Below are positions 23,160-31,568 of a stretch of DNA of 64,000 nucleotides, piece after piece. The position numbers and the translations under genes are program-made. Origin of the DNA: Marnyiella aurantia (GTDB lineage: Bacteria; Bacteroidota; Bacteroidia; Flavobacteriales; Weeksellaceae); assembly GCF_014041915.1 (NCBI RefSeq), contig NZ_CP059472.1:2294001-2358000 (forward strand), written 5' to 3'. The notes under the pieces were generated by a model that worked only from the letters and a program-made list of their open reading frames with translations, was not told the origin of the DNA and made no database searches. Within the stretch, counting starts at the first letter, position 1, and each line of letters starts with the position of its first letter.

Positions 23160-24119
23160 TTATTTTTTACCAAGCCCATCTTTAACAAAATTGCCCCAGG
23201 CAATATTGGTCTTGCCCGGCACATATTCATTTGCCTTTTCAATGGCCAGTTTTGCGGCATGCTCCACGATCCACGCGAAGTTTTCTTCTCCCACCGAATT
23301 GCGGTCTGCATCGGGAGCTGGATTACAGAAGTCGATTGCGTAAGGGATACCGTCGCGCACTGCAAACTCCACCGTGTTGAAATCATAGCCCAGGGCTTTG
23401 TTCATTTTCAGCGTAAGATCGGTTATGGTCTTAAGAAGTTTCTTGCGCTGCGCGCCCTGGGTCTGATGTTCGGTAGCATAGCGCAAATGGTGCGGATTGC
23501 GGGGTTCATAAGGCATGATGTGCACGTATTTCTGCCCCAGACAGTACACACGGTAATAATCATCAAAAACGATCTCTTCCTGTACCATCATTACAAGTTC
23601 ACCGGTTTCGCTTAGCTTTTGCCAAAGATCCTCCTTGTCCGTGCAGCGGTAAACGTTTTTCCAGCCGCCACCGTCATGCGGTTTCATATAGCATGGAAAA
23701 CCTACATAGTCAAATATGTATTCCCAGTCCAGCGGGAATTTCATATTCCGGAAAGAAGTCTCTGTGGTTTCGGACGGCCTGTCGCTGGACGGCAGGAGTA
23801 CTGTTTTAGGAAGCGGTACGCCAATCTTGGACATAAGTGCATTGTTAAAGAACTTCTCATCGGCACTCCACCAGAACGGATTATTAATGACGTACGTGCC
23901 GCAAACCGCGGCGTTCTTCAAATATGCCCGGTAGAACGGGACATCCTGAGAAATACGGTCGATTATGACGGCATAACCGTAATCGGCGCCCTGCTCCAGC
24001 TTGTCTATCATAACGGGTTCGGCGATAACTTCACCTTTGCCCAGTTCATTTACTTTATTGATGAATTCCCATGGAAAGGTATCTTCCATCCCGAATAATA
24101 TTCCTACTTTTTTTGCCAT
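23160..24119 (-). CDS. ATP-grasp ligase (D-Ala-D-Ala ligase/RimK-like)
   Basis: Cytoplasmic ligase of 319 residues. An N-terminal pre-ATP-grasp part (VGILFGMEDTF) is followed by the ATP-grasp domain: FPCYMKPHDGGGWKNVY (P-loop-like strand), ELVMMVQEEIVFDDYYRVYCLG (nucleotide base and Mg contacts), and near the end VEFAVRDGIPYAIDFCNPAPD (the E and N metal ligands). The acceptor is not clear. A tandem 8 bp repeat lies 39-68 bases upstream of the start (24158-24187). Confidence 0.88.
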   Translation of the reverse strand: MAKKVGILFGMEDTFPWEFINKVNELGKGEVIAEPVMIDKLEQGADYGYAVIIDRISQDVPFYRAYLKNAAVCGTYVINNPFWWSADEKFFNNALMSKIGVPLPKTVLLPSSDRPSETTETSFRNMKFPLDWEYIFDYVGFPCYMKPHDGGGWKNVYRCTDKEDLWQKLSETGELVMMVQEEIVFDDYYRVYCLGQKYVHIMPYEPRNPHHLRYATEHQTQGAQRKKLLKTITDLTLKMNKALGYDFNTVEFAVRDGIPYAIDFCNPAPDADRNSVGEENFAWIVEHAAKLAIEKANEYVPGKTNIAWGNFVKDGLGKK

Positions 24120-24157
24120 AATATTGTGTCTTTACTATTTGAATGTTGATTTATGTA

Positions 24158-24187
24158 AAACTGCTAAACTGCTAAACTGCTAAACTG
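24158..24187. repeat. Tandem 8 bp repeat (aaactgct), ~3.8 units
   Basis: Three perfect copies of AAACTGCT (24158-24181) and a fourth cut short (AAACTG). The repeat lies in the 5' leader of the ATP-grasp gene 23160-24119. An 8-base unit is prone to slippage and could change spacing between promoter and gene. Confidence 0.85.
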
Positions 24188-24235
24188 TTTGACTGTGAGA
24201 TTTTATCAGACTATCAAACTGCCTCCTGTCTGCTT

Positions 24236-24949
24236 TCATCCAAAAAACCTTCCCGCAAACGTGGGAAAAACCATGCGCCAAAGCGGCCAGTCGTGCGAGA
24301 TCCACTTTTGCTCGTCGTACCAGTGGTTAATGCCTTTTTGGTTTAATATGGCAGACATTTCCTTTGTCTGATCCAGACAGATGTCCTGATCCGAAGTGCT
24401 TAAAACAATATGCATATGCCTGTATTTCCAGCCTTCATCGTTAAGTACAAACTCACGCGGACAGTTAAAATATACGAGGTCGCTGTTGTATCCGTCCATG
24501 AAATTCCTGATTGTGAAAGCGCCGCTCAGGCAGAAAAGATGAGAAACAAGGTCCGGAAAGCGAAATGCCAGATTGGCAGCATGATAACCGCCGAAACTTG
24601 CGCCGGCCAGTGCTACACGTGCAGTCTGATGTGATTTCTGGATAAAGGGAATGAATTCCTGACTCATAAACTGAACCCATAATTCATATATCCTGATTCT
24701 TTCCTGCGGACTGATGGTCTTGTCATACAGGCTTTCCGAATCCAGCGTCTGAATATTGTAGAGTTTTACTTTGCCGCTGCTTACAAGTGCCTCTATACTT
24801 TCATTCAGCTTAAAATCATGATTCTGGGTATATGATCCGCGGGAGGTGGGAAACATAATAACGGGAAACCCGTAATGTCCTGTAACCTCCACTTTCAGGC
24901 TCATACCCAAGATGTGAGAGTAATAATCGGTATGTTCAGCTGTAGTCAT
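24236..24949 (-). CDS. Esterase-family alpha/beta hydrolase
   Basis: Predicted serine esterase of 237 residues, without signal peptide, in the esterase D/antigen 85-like group. Nucleophile elbow GASFGG (residues ~117-122), acid in STSDQDIC, and the final His in WISHDWPLW. The N terminus (YYSHILGMSLKVEVTGHYGFPVIMFPTSRGS) is typical of the group found beside ATP-grasp genes. It might hydrolyse or transfer an acyl/peptidyl group of the cluster's product. Located between the two ATP-grasp genes (80 bp and 116 bp gaps). Confidence 0.82.
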   Translation of the reverse strand: MTTAEHTDYYSHILGMSLKVEVTGHYGFPVIMFPTSRGSYTQNHDFKLNESIEALVSSGKVKLYNIQTLDSESLYDKTISPQERIRIYELWVQFMSQEFIPFIQKSHQTARVALAGASFGGYHAANLAFRFPDLVSHLFCLSGAFTIRNFMDGYNSDLVYFNCPREFVLNDEGWKYRHMHIVLSTSDQDICLDQTKEMSAILNQKGINHWYDEQKWISHDWPLWRMVFPTFAGRFFG

Positions 24950-25029
24950 AGGTTTTTCTGTATTTAAGCGAATGGAGCCGGTTTTAAAGGATTGATGGCC
25001 GCATTTCCATCATGATTAAAAGTATGATT

Positions 25030-26241
25030 TTATGAGGAAGGCTTATCCTTCGGCGGAATTACCGATAGATATTGCTCTGTCACTTTTTCGGCGGTTTCAT
25101 CCAGCCGTTTCAAGACCTGCCGTTCATCCTGTGACCGGTATACGATTCCAATGTGGTTTTCAATGGACAGGAATCTGTATACTTCGTCGCACATAAATTC
25201 TGTGTACTCCGGATTTTTACGGCTGGTAAGGGCAACCAGAAGTCCCGCGGCAAAGGACGTGGGTTTCTGAAGTTTATAAGGGATGTTTTTCAGCAGATGA
25301 TCCTCCATCCGTGCCCATTCGCGCCAGATATTGATTCCGGTGGAGGCTTCTACGAGGTCCGGAATATGAGCGCCGCCCACCCGTGACGAAGTTTCCAGGA
25401 AGTACCATTTGCCATCGTCTTTACCTTTTATAAATTCACTGTGGGTCGCGCCGTTCATGAGGCCAAAACCCTGAAGCAGTTTCTTGTTAAGGGCCTCAAG
25501 CTCTTTAAATTCTTTTGAGGTTCGGTTCAGCGTCTGCGAACGGAACACGCCGCCGTCATGTGCCACCTGCATGGGTGGCGAAAGGTATTTGGACGCGGAG
25601 GTAAATATTACTTTTCCCTGATAGGTTAAGCTGTCTACATGATAGACATCGCCGGGTTTGAAACTTTCCAGAAGGAAAAGATATCTTTCTTCGCCCAGAC
25701 TGTTTACGGTTTCCCACAGCTGTTCGCGGTCACTTATTTTCCTGATCCCGGTCGCGGAAGCTTCGGAACGGGGTTTCAGCACCCACGGCCCGGGTACTTT
25801 GGCTGCGAAATTATCTATTTCGCTATCATTGAAAATCGCAGTAAATTCCGGAACACTGATGCTCTTGTCCAAAGCGCGCTGTCTCATCGCCAGCTTATCA
25901 CGGAAATACCGGTGCGTAGTCTGACCCATGCCGGGGATTCTGAAATTTTCGCGTATAAGCGCCGCTTTTTCCACATCATAATCATCCAAAGCCACCACTG
26001 CATCTATTTTTGTAGTCCGCATCAGATGGGAGAACCCCTGCACCAGATGATCCAGGTTCCACACCGAGTAGCTGACCTCCTGCATATAATACGATTTTGC
26101 TATGGCATGCCAGGGCCAGGCCCGGTCTTTGAGATTTTCCGAAGTAATCAGGATGATTTCGTTGCCCAGTAAATGGAGTTCATCCATAAAATCGGCTCCC
26201 TTGAAATAGCAGGAAATGCAGACAATCGTTTTTTTCTCCAT
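25030..26241 (-). CDS. ATP-grasp ligase (carbamoyl-phosphate-synthase-like fold)
   Basis: Cytoplasmic ligase of 403 residues. N-terminal Rossmann-like domain (TIVCISCYFKGADFMDEL), a central GQTTHRYFRDKLAMRQRA linker, then the ATP-grasp domain: PWVLKPRSEASATGIRKI (nucleotide strand), YLFLLESFKPGDVYHVDSL, and SEFIKGKDDGKWYFLETSSRVGGAH (E and R of the metal and carboxyl-phosphate site). Different in sequence from the 319-residue ATP-grasp protein, so the two would catalyse separate ligation steps. Ends in a charged tail. Confidence 0.88.
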   Translation of the reverse strand: MEKKTIVCISCYFKGADFMDELHLLGNEIILITSENLKDRAWPWHAIAKSYYMQEVSYSVWNLDHLVQGFSHLMRTTKIDAVVALDDYDVEKAALIRENFRIPGMGQTTHRYFRDKLAMRQRALDKSISVPEFTAIFNDSEIDNFAAKVPGPWVLKPRSEASATGIRKISDREQLWETVNSLGEERYLFLLESFKPGDVYHVDSLTYQGKVIFTSASKYLSPPMQVAHDGGVFRSQTLNRTSKEFKELEALNKKLLQGFGLMNGATHSEFIKGKDDGKWYFLETSSRVGGAHIPDLVEASTGINIWREWARMEDHLLKNIPYKLQKPTSFAAGLLVALTSRKNPEYTEFMCDEVYRFLSIENHIGIVYRSQDERQVLKRLDETAEKVTEQYLSVIPPKDKPSS

Positions 26242-26382
26242 GTGCAGTGTTTTATTGAAAAGGTTGAATTATTTAAAATAATACTTCCTTCTGTATTTAA
26301 AAATCGTACCTGTTTTCGGTATTTGGCGCTGATTCAGAAATACATATCAATAATACTGCTTTTTTTTATACTGCGGAATATA

Positions 26383-27801
26383 TTAGCTCATATTTTCCAT
26401 AAAGTTGATGAGCAGCTGTACACCGTAACCCGTTGCGGCTTTTTCTTTTGCATAAGGAACAGGACCGAATGCCACACCCGCAATATCGAGATGCGCCCAT
26501 CTTGGATGACCGCCTATAAACTGCTCCAGAAATTTTGCAGCCACTATACAGTCGCCTACAGGTTTCAGTGAAATATTCTTAAAATCCGCTACATCGGATT
26601 TGAAGTCTTCCTTCCAGATGTCCCACATCGGCATATTCCACAGGCGCTGGTTAGTACGGTCGCCAACGACCTGTAGTTGGTTGCCCAGTGCCTGATCATT
26701 AGTGAAGAGAGCACCGCAGGTTCCGCCGAACATCCTTACTGAACTTCCTGTAAGTGTAGCCAGGTCTATCATGATATCGGTTTTGTAATTGTCGGCCAGG
26801 TAAGAAAGCCCGTCTGCCAGCGTCATGCGGCCTTCCGCATCTGTGTTGATTACCTCAATGGTCTTGCCGTTATAGGCACGCACTACATCACTCGGAACAT
26901 AGGCGCTGGCTGAAACTGCATTGTCTGTGATGGGTAGAACAGCGATGATGTTTACAGGAAGTTTCCGTTCCGCTGCCGTAATCATTGCTCCGATCACCGC
27001 AGTAGCACCGCCCATATCCGATTTCATATAGTGGAGATTGTCCGAAGATTTAATGGAAATTCCGCCTGTGTCGAAAAGTACGCATTTACCCACTAATCCC
27101 AGAGTCTTAGCCTCCGCAGTTCCACAGTTATATTCCAGGATTGTAAAAGCACAGTCCTGCACACTTCCCTGGTTTACGGACAGAAACGCGCCTAATCCTA
27201 ACTTTTCGCATTGCTCGCGGTTAAATGAAATTTTCTTAAAACCATACTTCTCGGAGATCTCAGAAAGATATTGCAAAAGGTGATGTACTTTCTTGTGATT
27301 CTGAGGCTTGTTCAGCCATTCACGGCAGGCAAATTCACCTTCGCATAAAGCTTTTGCCTCAAAGGCGGCGGTTTCCAGGGCATCGGCAACTGTTTCTGCG
27401 ATAAGCTCGAAACCTTCAGTAAAAAAGGGATGTTTACTTTCAAACGGATACTCGTACGTTCCAAGATACAGGCCTGTCAGTATCGGTTTTAGATTTTCAC
27501 CCATACTGTTCATGCAGATCAGATTCGTAGTCTGTGGCTTTATCTTTTTGCGGAAATTCCACGAAAATTTCGCTGCTGTTTCCTGAATATCGAAGTCTTT
27601 TGGATCATCGCCAAGACCGATAAAAAATTTTACATCGTCCTCATTAACGGTGATGAAGGTTTCGCCTTTCTTTCCTGTAAACTGATCACCGGTTGATTTT
27701 CTGTACGTTGCGCCCAGCTCTTTCCAGTCCTTTTCAGTAGTGAAGATAAAGTGTTGGCTTATATTTTTCTGTTCTGCAAAAGATTTAATATTGATGCGCA
27801 T
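26383..27801 (-). CDS. Leucyl aminopeptidase family (M17) peptidase
   Basis: Cytoplasmic di-metal aminopeptidase of 472 residues. The signature NTDAEGRMTLADGL is intact, the metal/substrate Lys and Asp lie in FDTGGISIKSSDN and MKSDMGGATAV, and LATLTGSSVRMFGG follows. The N-terminal domain is divergent, as usual. In this cluster it may cleave the peptide or amide made by the ligases, or recycle it; a housekeeping peptide-degradation role is equally possible. The 141 bp gap to the next gene is the largest in the cluster. Confidence 0.92.
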   Translation of the reverse strand: MRINIKSFAEQKNISQHFIFTTEKDWKELGATYRKSTGDQFTGKKGETFITVNEDDVKFFIGLGDDPKDFDIQETAAKFSWNFRKKIKPQTTNLICMNSMGENLKPILTGLYLGTYEYPFESKHPFFTEGFELIAETVADALETAAFEAKALCEGEFACREWLNKPQNHKKVHHLLQYLSEISEKYGFKKISFNREQCEKLGLGAFLSVNQGSVQDCAFTILEYNCGTAEAKTLGLVGKCVLFDTGGISIKSSDNLHYMKSDMGGATAVIGAMITAAERKLPVNIIAVLPITDNAVSASAYVPSDVVRAYNGKTIEVINTDAEGRMTLADGLSYLADNYKTDIMIDLATLTGSSVRMFGGTCGALFTNDQALGNQLQVVGDRTNQRLWNMPMWDIWKEDFKSDVADFKNISLKPVGDCIVAAKFLEQFIGGHPRWAHLDIAGVAFGPVPYAKEKAATGYGVQLLINFMENMS

Positions 27802-27857
27802 ATGCTGTATTTTGTTTTTAAACCGGATTAGTGCCGGCCGAAATGAATGATTAAGAT

Positions 27858-29000
27858 TTAGGACTGGCTGATATCCTTCGTTTTGTCTGCCACTGCTCTT
27901 TCGGAGAGCTCTTTTGGATCTTCATGGGAGTCGAAGAAAAGCCATTCCACCGCACGCGGGAATTCCTGAGACCAGTAAAATTCCTGATGCCGGCCTTCGG
28001 GATTGAAGCTCAGTTTAAAATCAAACTGTACGGAATATTGGTTTTCTGACCCTTCCATCCGTTTTTCGAATTCGCGCATCCGTTCTGCCATATCGGCGCC
28101 TTCCTGCAGGCCGCCGTACATATATACTTTTGTGCTGTATGGCGATTTGAAATTCATCATTGGAAAATCATAATCGGGGTTCACCCACAGCGAGGGTGAA
28201 AAAATCATCAGTTTGGAATATACTTCAGGATATAGAAATCCACCGTAAATACTGATAAGCCCTCCGAGTGAACTGCCACCTATGCCTGTAAATTCGCGCT
28301 CCGACAGTGTTCGGTAGGTTGTATCAACAAAGGGTTTCAGAGTGTCTGCCAGGAAACGGACGTATTTTTTACCTTCGGCATTCTGTGCTATGGAGTCGGA
28401 GTCCAGAATGTACTCGCTGATGCGGTCCTGATGACCGTTTTCAATAGCAATGATGATGAGGTCGCCCCGTCCGTATTCAGCCAAAATAGACATTTTCCGA
28501 TCAATCTCCCAGTTGCCGAACGGCGAACCTTCATGAAAAAGGTTCTGAGCATCCTGCAGATAAAGTACGGGGTAGCTGCGGTCTGTTTTATAGTAATTGT
28601 GCGGCAGCAGCGCCCATATTTTGCGTGTTTTGTCCAGCTGCGGTATCGCGAACTCTTCACTGATGAGTTCAATAATCGGAAAAAACTCATCCTTGAACGG
28701 TCCCCAGTTTGTGCGCCACTTCTCCACCATGTCATTGGTTTCATCGCCTTTTAAGGCCTTGCGGTTTCGGGTGATGTTGCCGTAACGGTCAATTTCCACA
28801 TTTTCCCAGCCTCCTTTTGTAAACTTATACTCTATGTTGTCAGGAAGTAAATGCGCAGGAATATCAATGGAATAGGTGTCTGCTTCCAGTTTCTCCAGCA
28901 TGAAATCCCCGTCCCGGGAATCCCAGTTATTGAAGTTTCCGGTTATGTATACGGGCCGCTCATCATTTTCGGCAGAAATCAGATTGAATTTCATCAGCAT
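27858..29000 (-). CDS. Esterase with N-terminal glycogen-binding-like domain
   Basis: Protein of 380 residues with two parts. Residues ~1-95 resemble an E-set/CBM48 (AMPK-beta-like) carbohydrate-binding domain: VYITGNFNNWDSRDGDFMLE and IEYKFTKGGWENVE. The rest is an esterase D-type hydrolase: nucleophile in GIGGSSLGGLISIYGG, plus SYPVLYLQDAQNLF and a late His in NPEGRHQEFYW. No signal peptide. It is the first gene of the cluster, promoter at 29013-29046, divergent from glgB (170 bp), so it could act on glycogen-linked esters. An in-frame ATG at 28994 is an alternative start. Confidence 0.82.
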   Translation of the reverse strand: MLMKFNLISAENDERPVYITGNFNNWDSRDGDFMLEKLEADTYSIDIPAHLLPDNIEYKFTKGGWENVEIDRYGNITRNRKALKGDETNDMVEKWRTNWGPFKDEFFPIIELISEEFAIPQLDKTRKIWALLPHNYYKTDRSYPVLYLQDAQNLFHEGSPFGNWEIDRKMSILAEYGRGDLIIIAIENGHQDRISEYILDSDSIAQNAEGKKYVRFLADTLKPFVDTTYRTLSEREFTGIGGSSLGGLISIYGGFLYPEVYSKLMIFSPSLWVNPDYDFPMMNFKSPYSTKVYMYGGLQEGADMAERMREFEKRMEGSENQYSVQFDFKLSFNPEGRHQEFYWSQEFPRAVEWLFFDSHEDPKELSERAVADKTKDISQS

Positions 29001-29012
29001 CAGTTACGGTAT

Positions 29013-29046
29013 CAAAAGTAAATATAATTCGCCGTAAATTAACAAA
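29013..29046 (-). promoter_or_regulatory. Promoter of the 29000-21109 gene cluster
   Basis: On the minus strand a -33 TTTG (29046-29043) and a perfect -7 TACTTTTG (29020-29013) are 22 bases apart, within the usual Bacteroidota spacing. The start of the esterase gene follows 12 bases on. It is the best full promoter for the cluster. Confidence 0.7.
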
Positions 29047-29102
29047 GCGTTTCTCATACAGTTCCGCTTCTGTTTTGTGGCTGTACTTAGAAATTTAATG
29101 TG

Positions 29103-29110
29103 TAATTTTG
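29103..29110 (+). promoter_or_regulatory. -7 box of the glg operon
   Basis: TAATTTTG is a perfect TAnnTTTG box 60 bases before the glgB ATG at 29171. A TTTG lies 25 bases upstream (29074-29077), slightly long for a -33 box. Its position inside an upstream TTG-started frame shows that the longer glgB start is not real. Confidence 0.6.
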
Positions 29111-29170
29111 AGAGAATATGCTTTAATTTGTATTCAGGCACCTTTACACACATTATACTCCCTTTTTATT

Positions 29171-31501
29171 ATGCAGAATGTTCATCCTTACTCACGGTTC
29201 ACCGAGCATGATATCTACCTTTTCCGCGAAGGGAAACATTACAGGCTGTACGATAAATTCGGCTCACACGAAGCTGAACTTGATGGTAAGGCCGGGACCT
29301 GTTTTTCACTCTGGGCTCCACATGCCGAGGAGGTTTCGGTAATAGCTGATTTTAACGGATGGGATTCTGAAAGGCATAGACTTTTGCCCAGGTGGGACGG
29401 CTCCGGTATTTGGGAGGGTTTTATTGCTGATGTAAAATGGGGTGCGCCTTACAAATATGGAATCCGGACAAAAACCGGTGCGCTGCTGGAAAAAAGCGAT
29501 CCTTATGCCCTGAGTTTCGAGCAGAATGTACAGGCAGCATCACTTGTCTCTACCACCTGGTACGAGTGGAATGACTCTGAATGGATGTCGGGCAGACATA
29601 AAAACAACAGTCTGCAGGCGCCGATTTCTGTATATGAAATGCATTTGGGTTCGTGGATGCGCGGTACTGAAGACCCCGAACGTTTCCTGAGCTACCGCGA
29701 AATTGCTGAGCGACTGGTACCCTATATTAAAGAAATGGGTTTTACTCATGTGGAATTTATGCCCGTGATGGAGCACCCTTACGAGCCAAGCTGGGGTTAC
29801 CAGATCACAGGCTTTTTTGCTGCGAATTCCCGTTTCGGAGCGCCGCAGGACCTTATGTTCCTGATTGATGAACTGCACAGAAATAATATAGGTGTCATAC
29901 TGGACTGGGTGCCGTCGCACTTCCCGGGCGATGCCAACGGGCTTCATGTTTTTGACGGTACTTACCTCTATGAACATGAAGATCCACGCCAGGGCTTTCA
30001 TCCGCAATGGAGCTCGTATCTGTTCAATTACGGCCGTCCCGAAGTAAAATCTTTTCTGATTTCCAACGCTATGTTTTGGCTGGACCGCTATCACGCCGAC
30101 GGCCTGAGGGTAGATGCCGTTACGTCCATGCTCTACCTTGATTATGCACGTGAAGTGGGCGAGTGGATACCCAATTTGTTCGGAGGTAATGTAAATCTTG
30201 AAGCCAAGGAATTTCTGCAGGAATTCAATATTGCCGTTTACCGCGAGTTTCCGGAAATCCTTACCATTGCTGAGGAAAGTTCGGACTTTCCCCTGCTTAC
30301 CACGCCTGTACATGACGGCGGAATCGGTTTCGGGATGAAGTGGATGATGGGTTGGATGCATGATACGCTGAAGTATTTTAAAGAGGACCCGGTTAACCGG
30401 AAATACGAACACAATAAAATTACATTTTCGTCGGCCTATGTTTTCAATGCAAACTATATGATGCCTCTGTCTCATGATGAAGTGGTGCATGGCAAGGCGA
30501 GTATGGTTTATAAGATGCCCGGCGACGAATGGCAGAAGTTTGCCAATCTCCGGGCACTTTACGCTTATATGTTCACGCATCCCGCAGCCAAGCTTCTTTT
30601 CATGGGAAATGAGTTTGCGCAAACCGCAGAATGGAAATTTGCTGCGTCACTGGACTGGCATTTGCTGGAGCACAACTATCATAAAGGGATGCAGCAGCTG
30701 GTTAAAGATCTGAACCGCCTTTACCGTAATGAACCTGCACTTTACAGCAGTCAGTTTGACCCTTCCGGGTTTGAATGGGTGGAAGCAAATGACGATGCGA
30801 ACTCTGTTTTCGTATACTTGCGTAAAGGAAGGAAGGATGAAGAGGTATTGATGATTGTTTTAAATCTCACTCCCAATGTGCTGGACTATAAAATCGGCGT
30901 TAACGAAGGCACCTCCTGGGCAACCGTATTGAACACCGATGACCAAAAATATGGCGGCAGCGGGGCGCCGGCACTGGTAACAGATGAGGAAGATGATGAA
31001 TGGATGTACCGGCCTAACGCAATCGTGTTAAGTTTGCCTCCGCTTGCGGCAGTGGTATTGCGGCAGCAGCAAAAAGTTTCTCCTCCCAATCGGCGGCGCA
31101 CAATTAACAAATCTGATAAAACCCTAAATCCTTCGGAAAAGATGTCCTTACCAAAAAAAGAGAAAAGACCAGGTCTTTTTGCAGGCTCAGAAAGTACTGC
31201 AGATACAGAAAAGAAAATTGATGCTAAAACCATAGATTTTCAGCAGTCCAAAAAACCTGCACGTCAGCCCGCCGAACCAAAAGCGGGGAAATCAAAAAAA
31301 GAAACAACAAAAAAGAGTGTAGATAAAAAGTCTGACTCGGCGTTTATTTCCTCGAGTTCGGTGCTGGGCAGTAATACTGAACAGAAAATTGACGCCAAAA
31401 CACTTGAGGCAAACCGGGATTCGGGCAACGGCGCGGAAACCTCTGCGGAAGGAGAAGTGATAAAACCTGTAAAGTCTGCGAAAACCGGTAGGAAAAAGTA
31501 G
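29171..31501 (+). CDS. glgB: 1,4-alpha-glucan branching enzyme GlgB
   Basis: Cytoplasmic enzyme that forms alpha-1,6 branches in glycogen, 776 residues. N-terminal CBM48 (SLWAPHAEEVSVIADFNGWD), then the GH13 barrel: catalytic nucleophile in GLRVDAVTSMLYLDY, acid in ILTIAEESSDFP, and the stabilising Asp in MPLSHDEVVHGK; C-terminal all-beta domain. The ATG at 29171 is used. The last ~135 residues are an unusual Lys/Ser/Glu-rich tail with two copies of KIDAKT, not present in ordinary GlgB. glgA follows 67 bp downstream. Confidence 0.96.
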   Translation: MQNVHPYSRFTEHDIYLFREGKHYRLYDKFGSHEAELDGKAGTCFSLWAPHAEEVSVIADFNGWDSERHRLLPRWDGSGIWEGFIADVKWGAPYKYGIRTKTGALLEKSDPYALSFEQNVQAASLVSTTWYEWNDSEWMSGRHKNNSLQAPISVYEMHLGSWMRGTEDPERFLSYREIAERLVPYIKEMGFTHVEFMPVMEHPYEPSWGYQITGFFAANSRFGAPQDLMFLIDELHRNNIGVILDWVPSHFPGDANGLHVFDGTYLYEHEDPRQGFHPQWSSYLFNYGRPEVKSFLISNAMFWLDRYHADGLRVDAVTSMLYLDYAREVGEWIPNLFGGNVNLEAKEFLQEFNIAVYREFPEILTIAEESSDFPLLTTPVHDGGIGFGMKWMMGWMHDTLKYFKEDPVNRKYEHNKITFSSAYVFNANYMMPLSHDEVVHGKASMVYKMPGDEWQKFANLRALYAYMFTHPAAKLLFMGNEFAQTAEWKFAASLDWHLLEHNYHKGMQQLVKDLNRLYRNEPALYSSQFDPSGFEWVEANDDANSVFVYLRKGRKDEEVLMIVLNLTPNVLDYKIGVNEGTSWATVLNTDDQKYGGSGAPALVTDEEDDEWMYRPNAIVLSLPPLAAVVLRQQQKVSPPNRRRTINKSDKTLNPSEKMSLPKKEKRPGLFAGSESTADTEKKIDAKTIDFQQSKKPARQPAEPKAGKSKKETTKKSVDKKSDSAFISSSSVLGSNTEQKIDAKTLEANRDSGNGAETSAEGEVIKPVKSAKTGRKK

Positions 31502-31568
31502 AGATTCCCGCGTGTTGCCGCAAAAGCTCTTTTAGCTTGAACTGTTATAATAAAACGAAAAAGTATAT

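Noticed and set aside
29540-30622. 360-codon open frame antisense to glgB
   Set aside because: Lies wholly inside glgB with conserved GH13 motifs on the other strand; no start signal or domain. A shadow frame.
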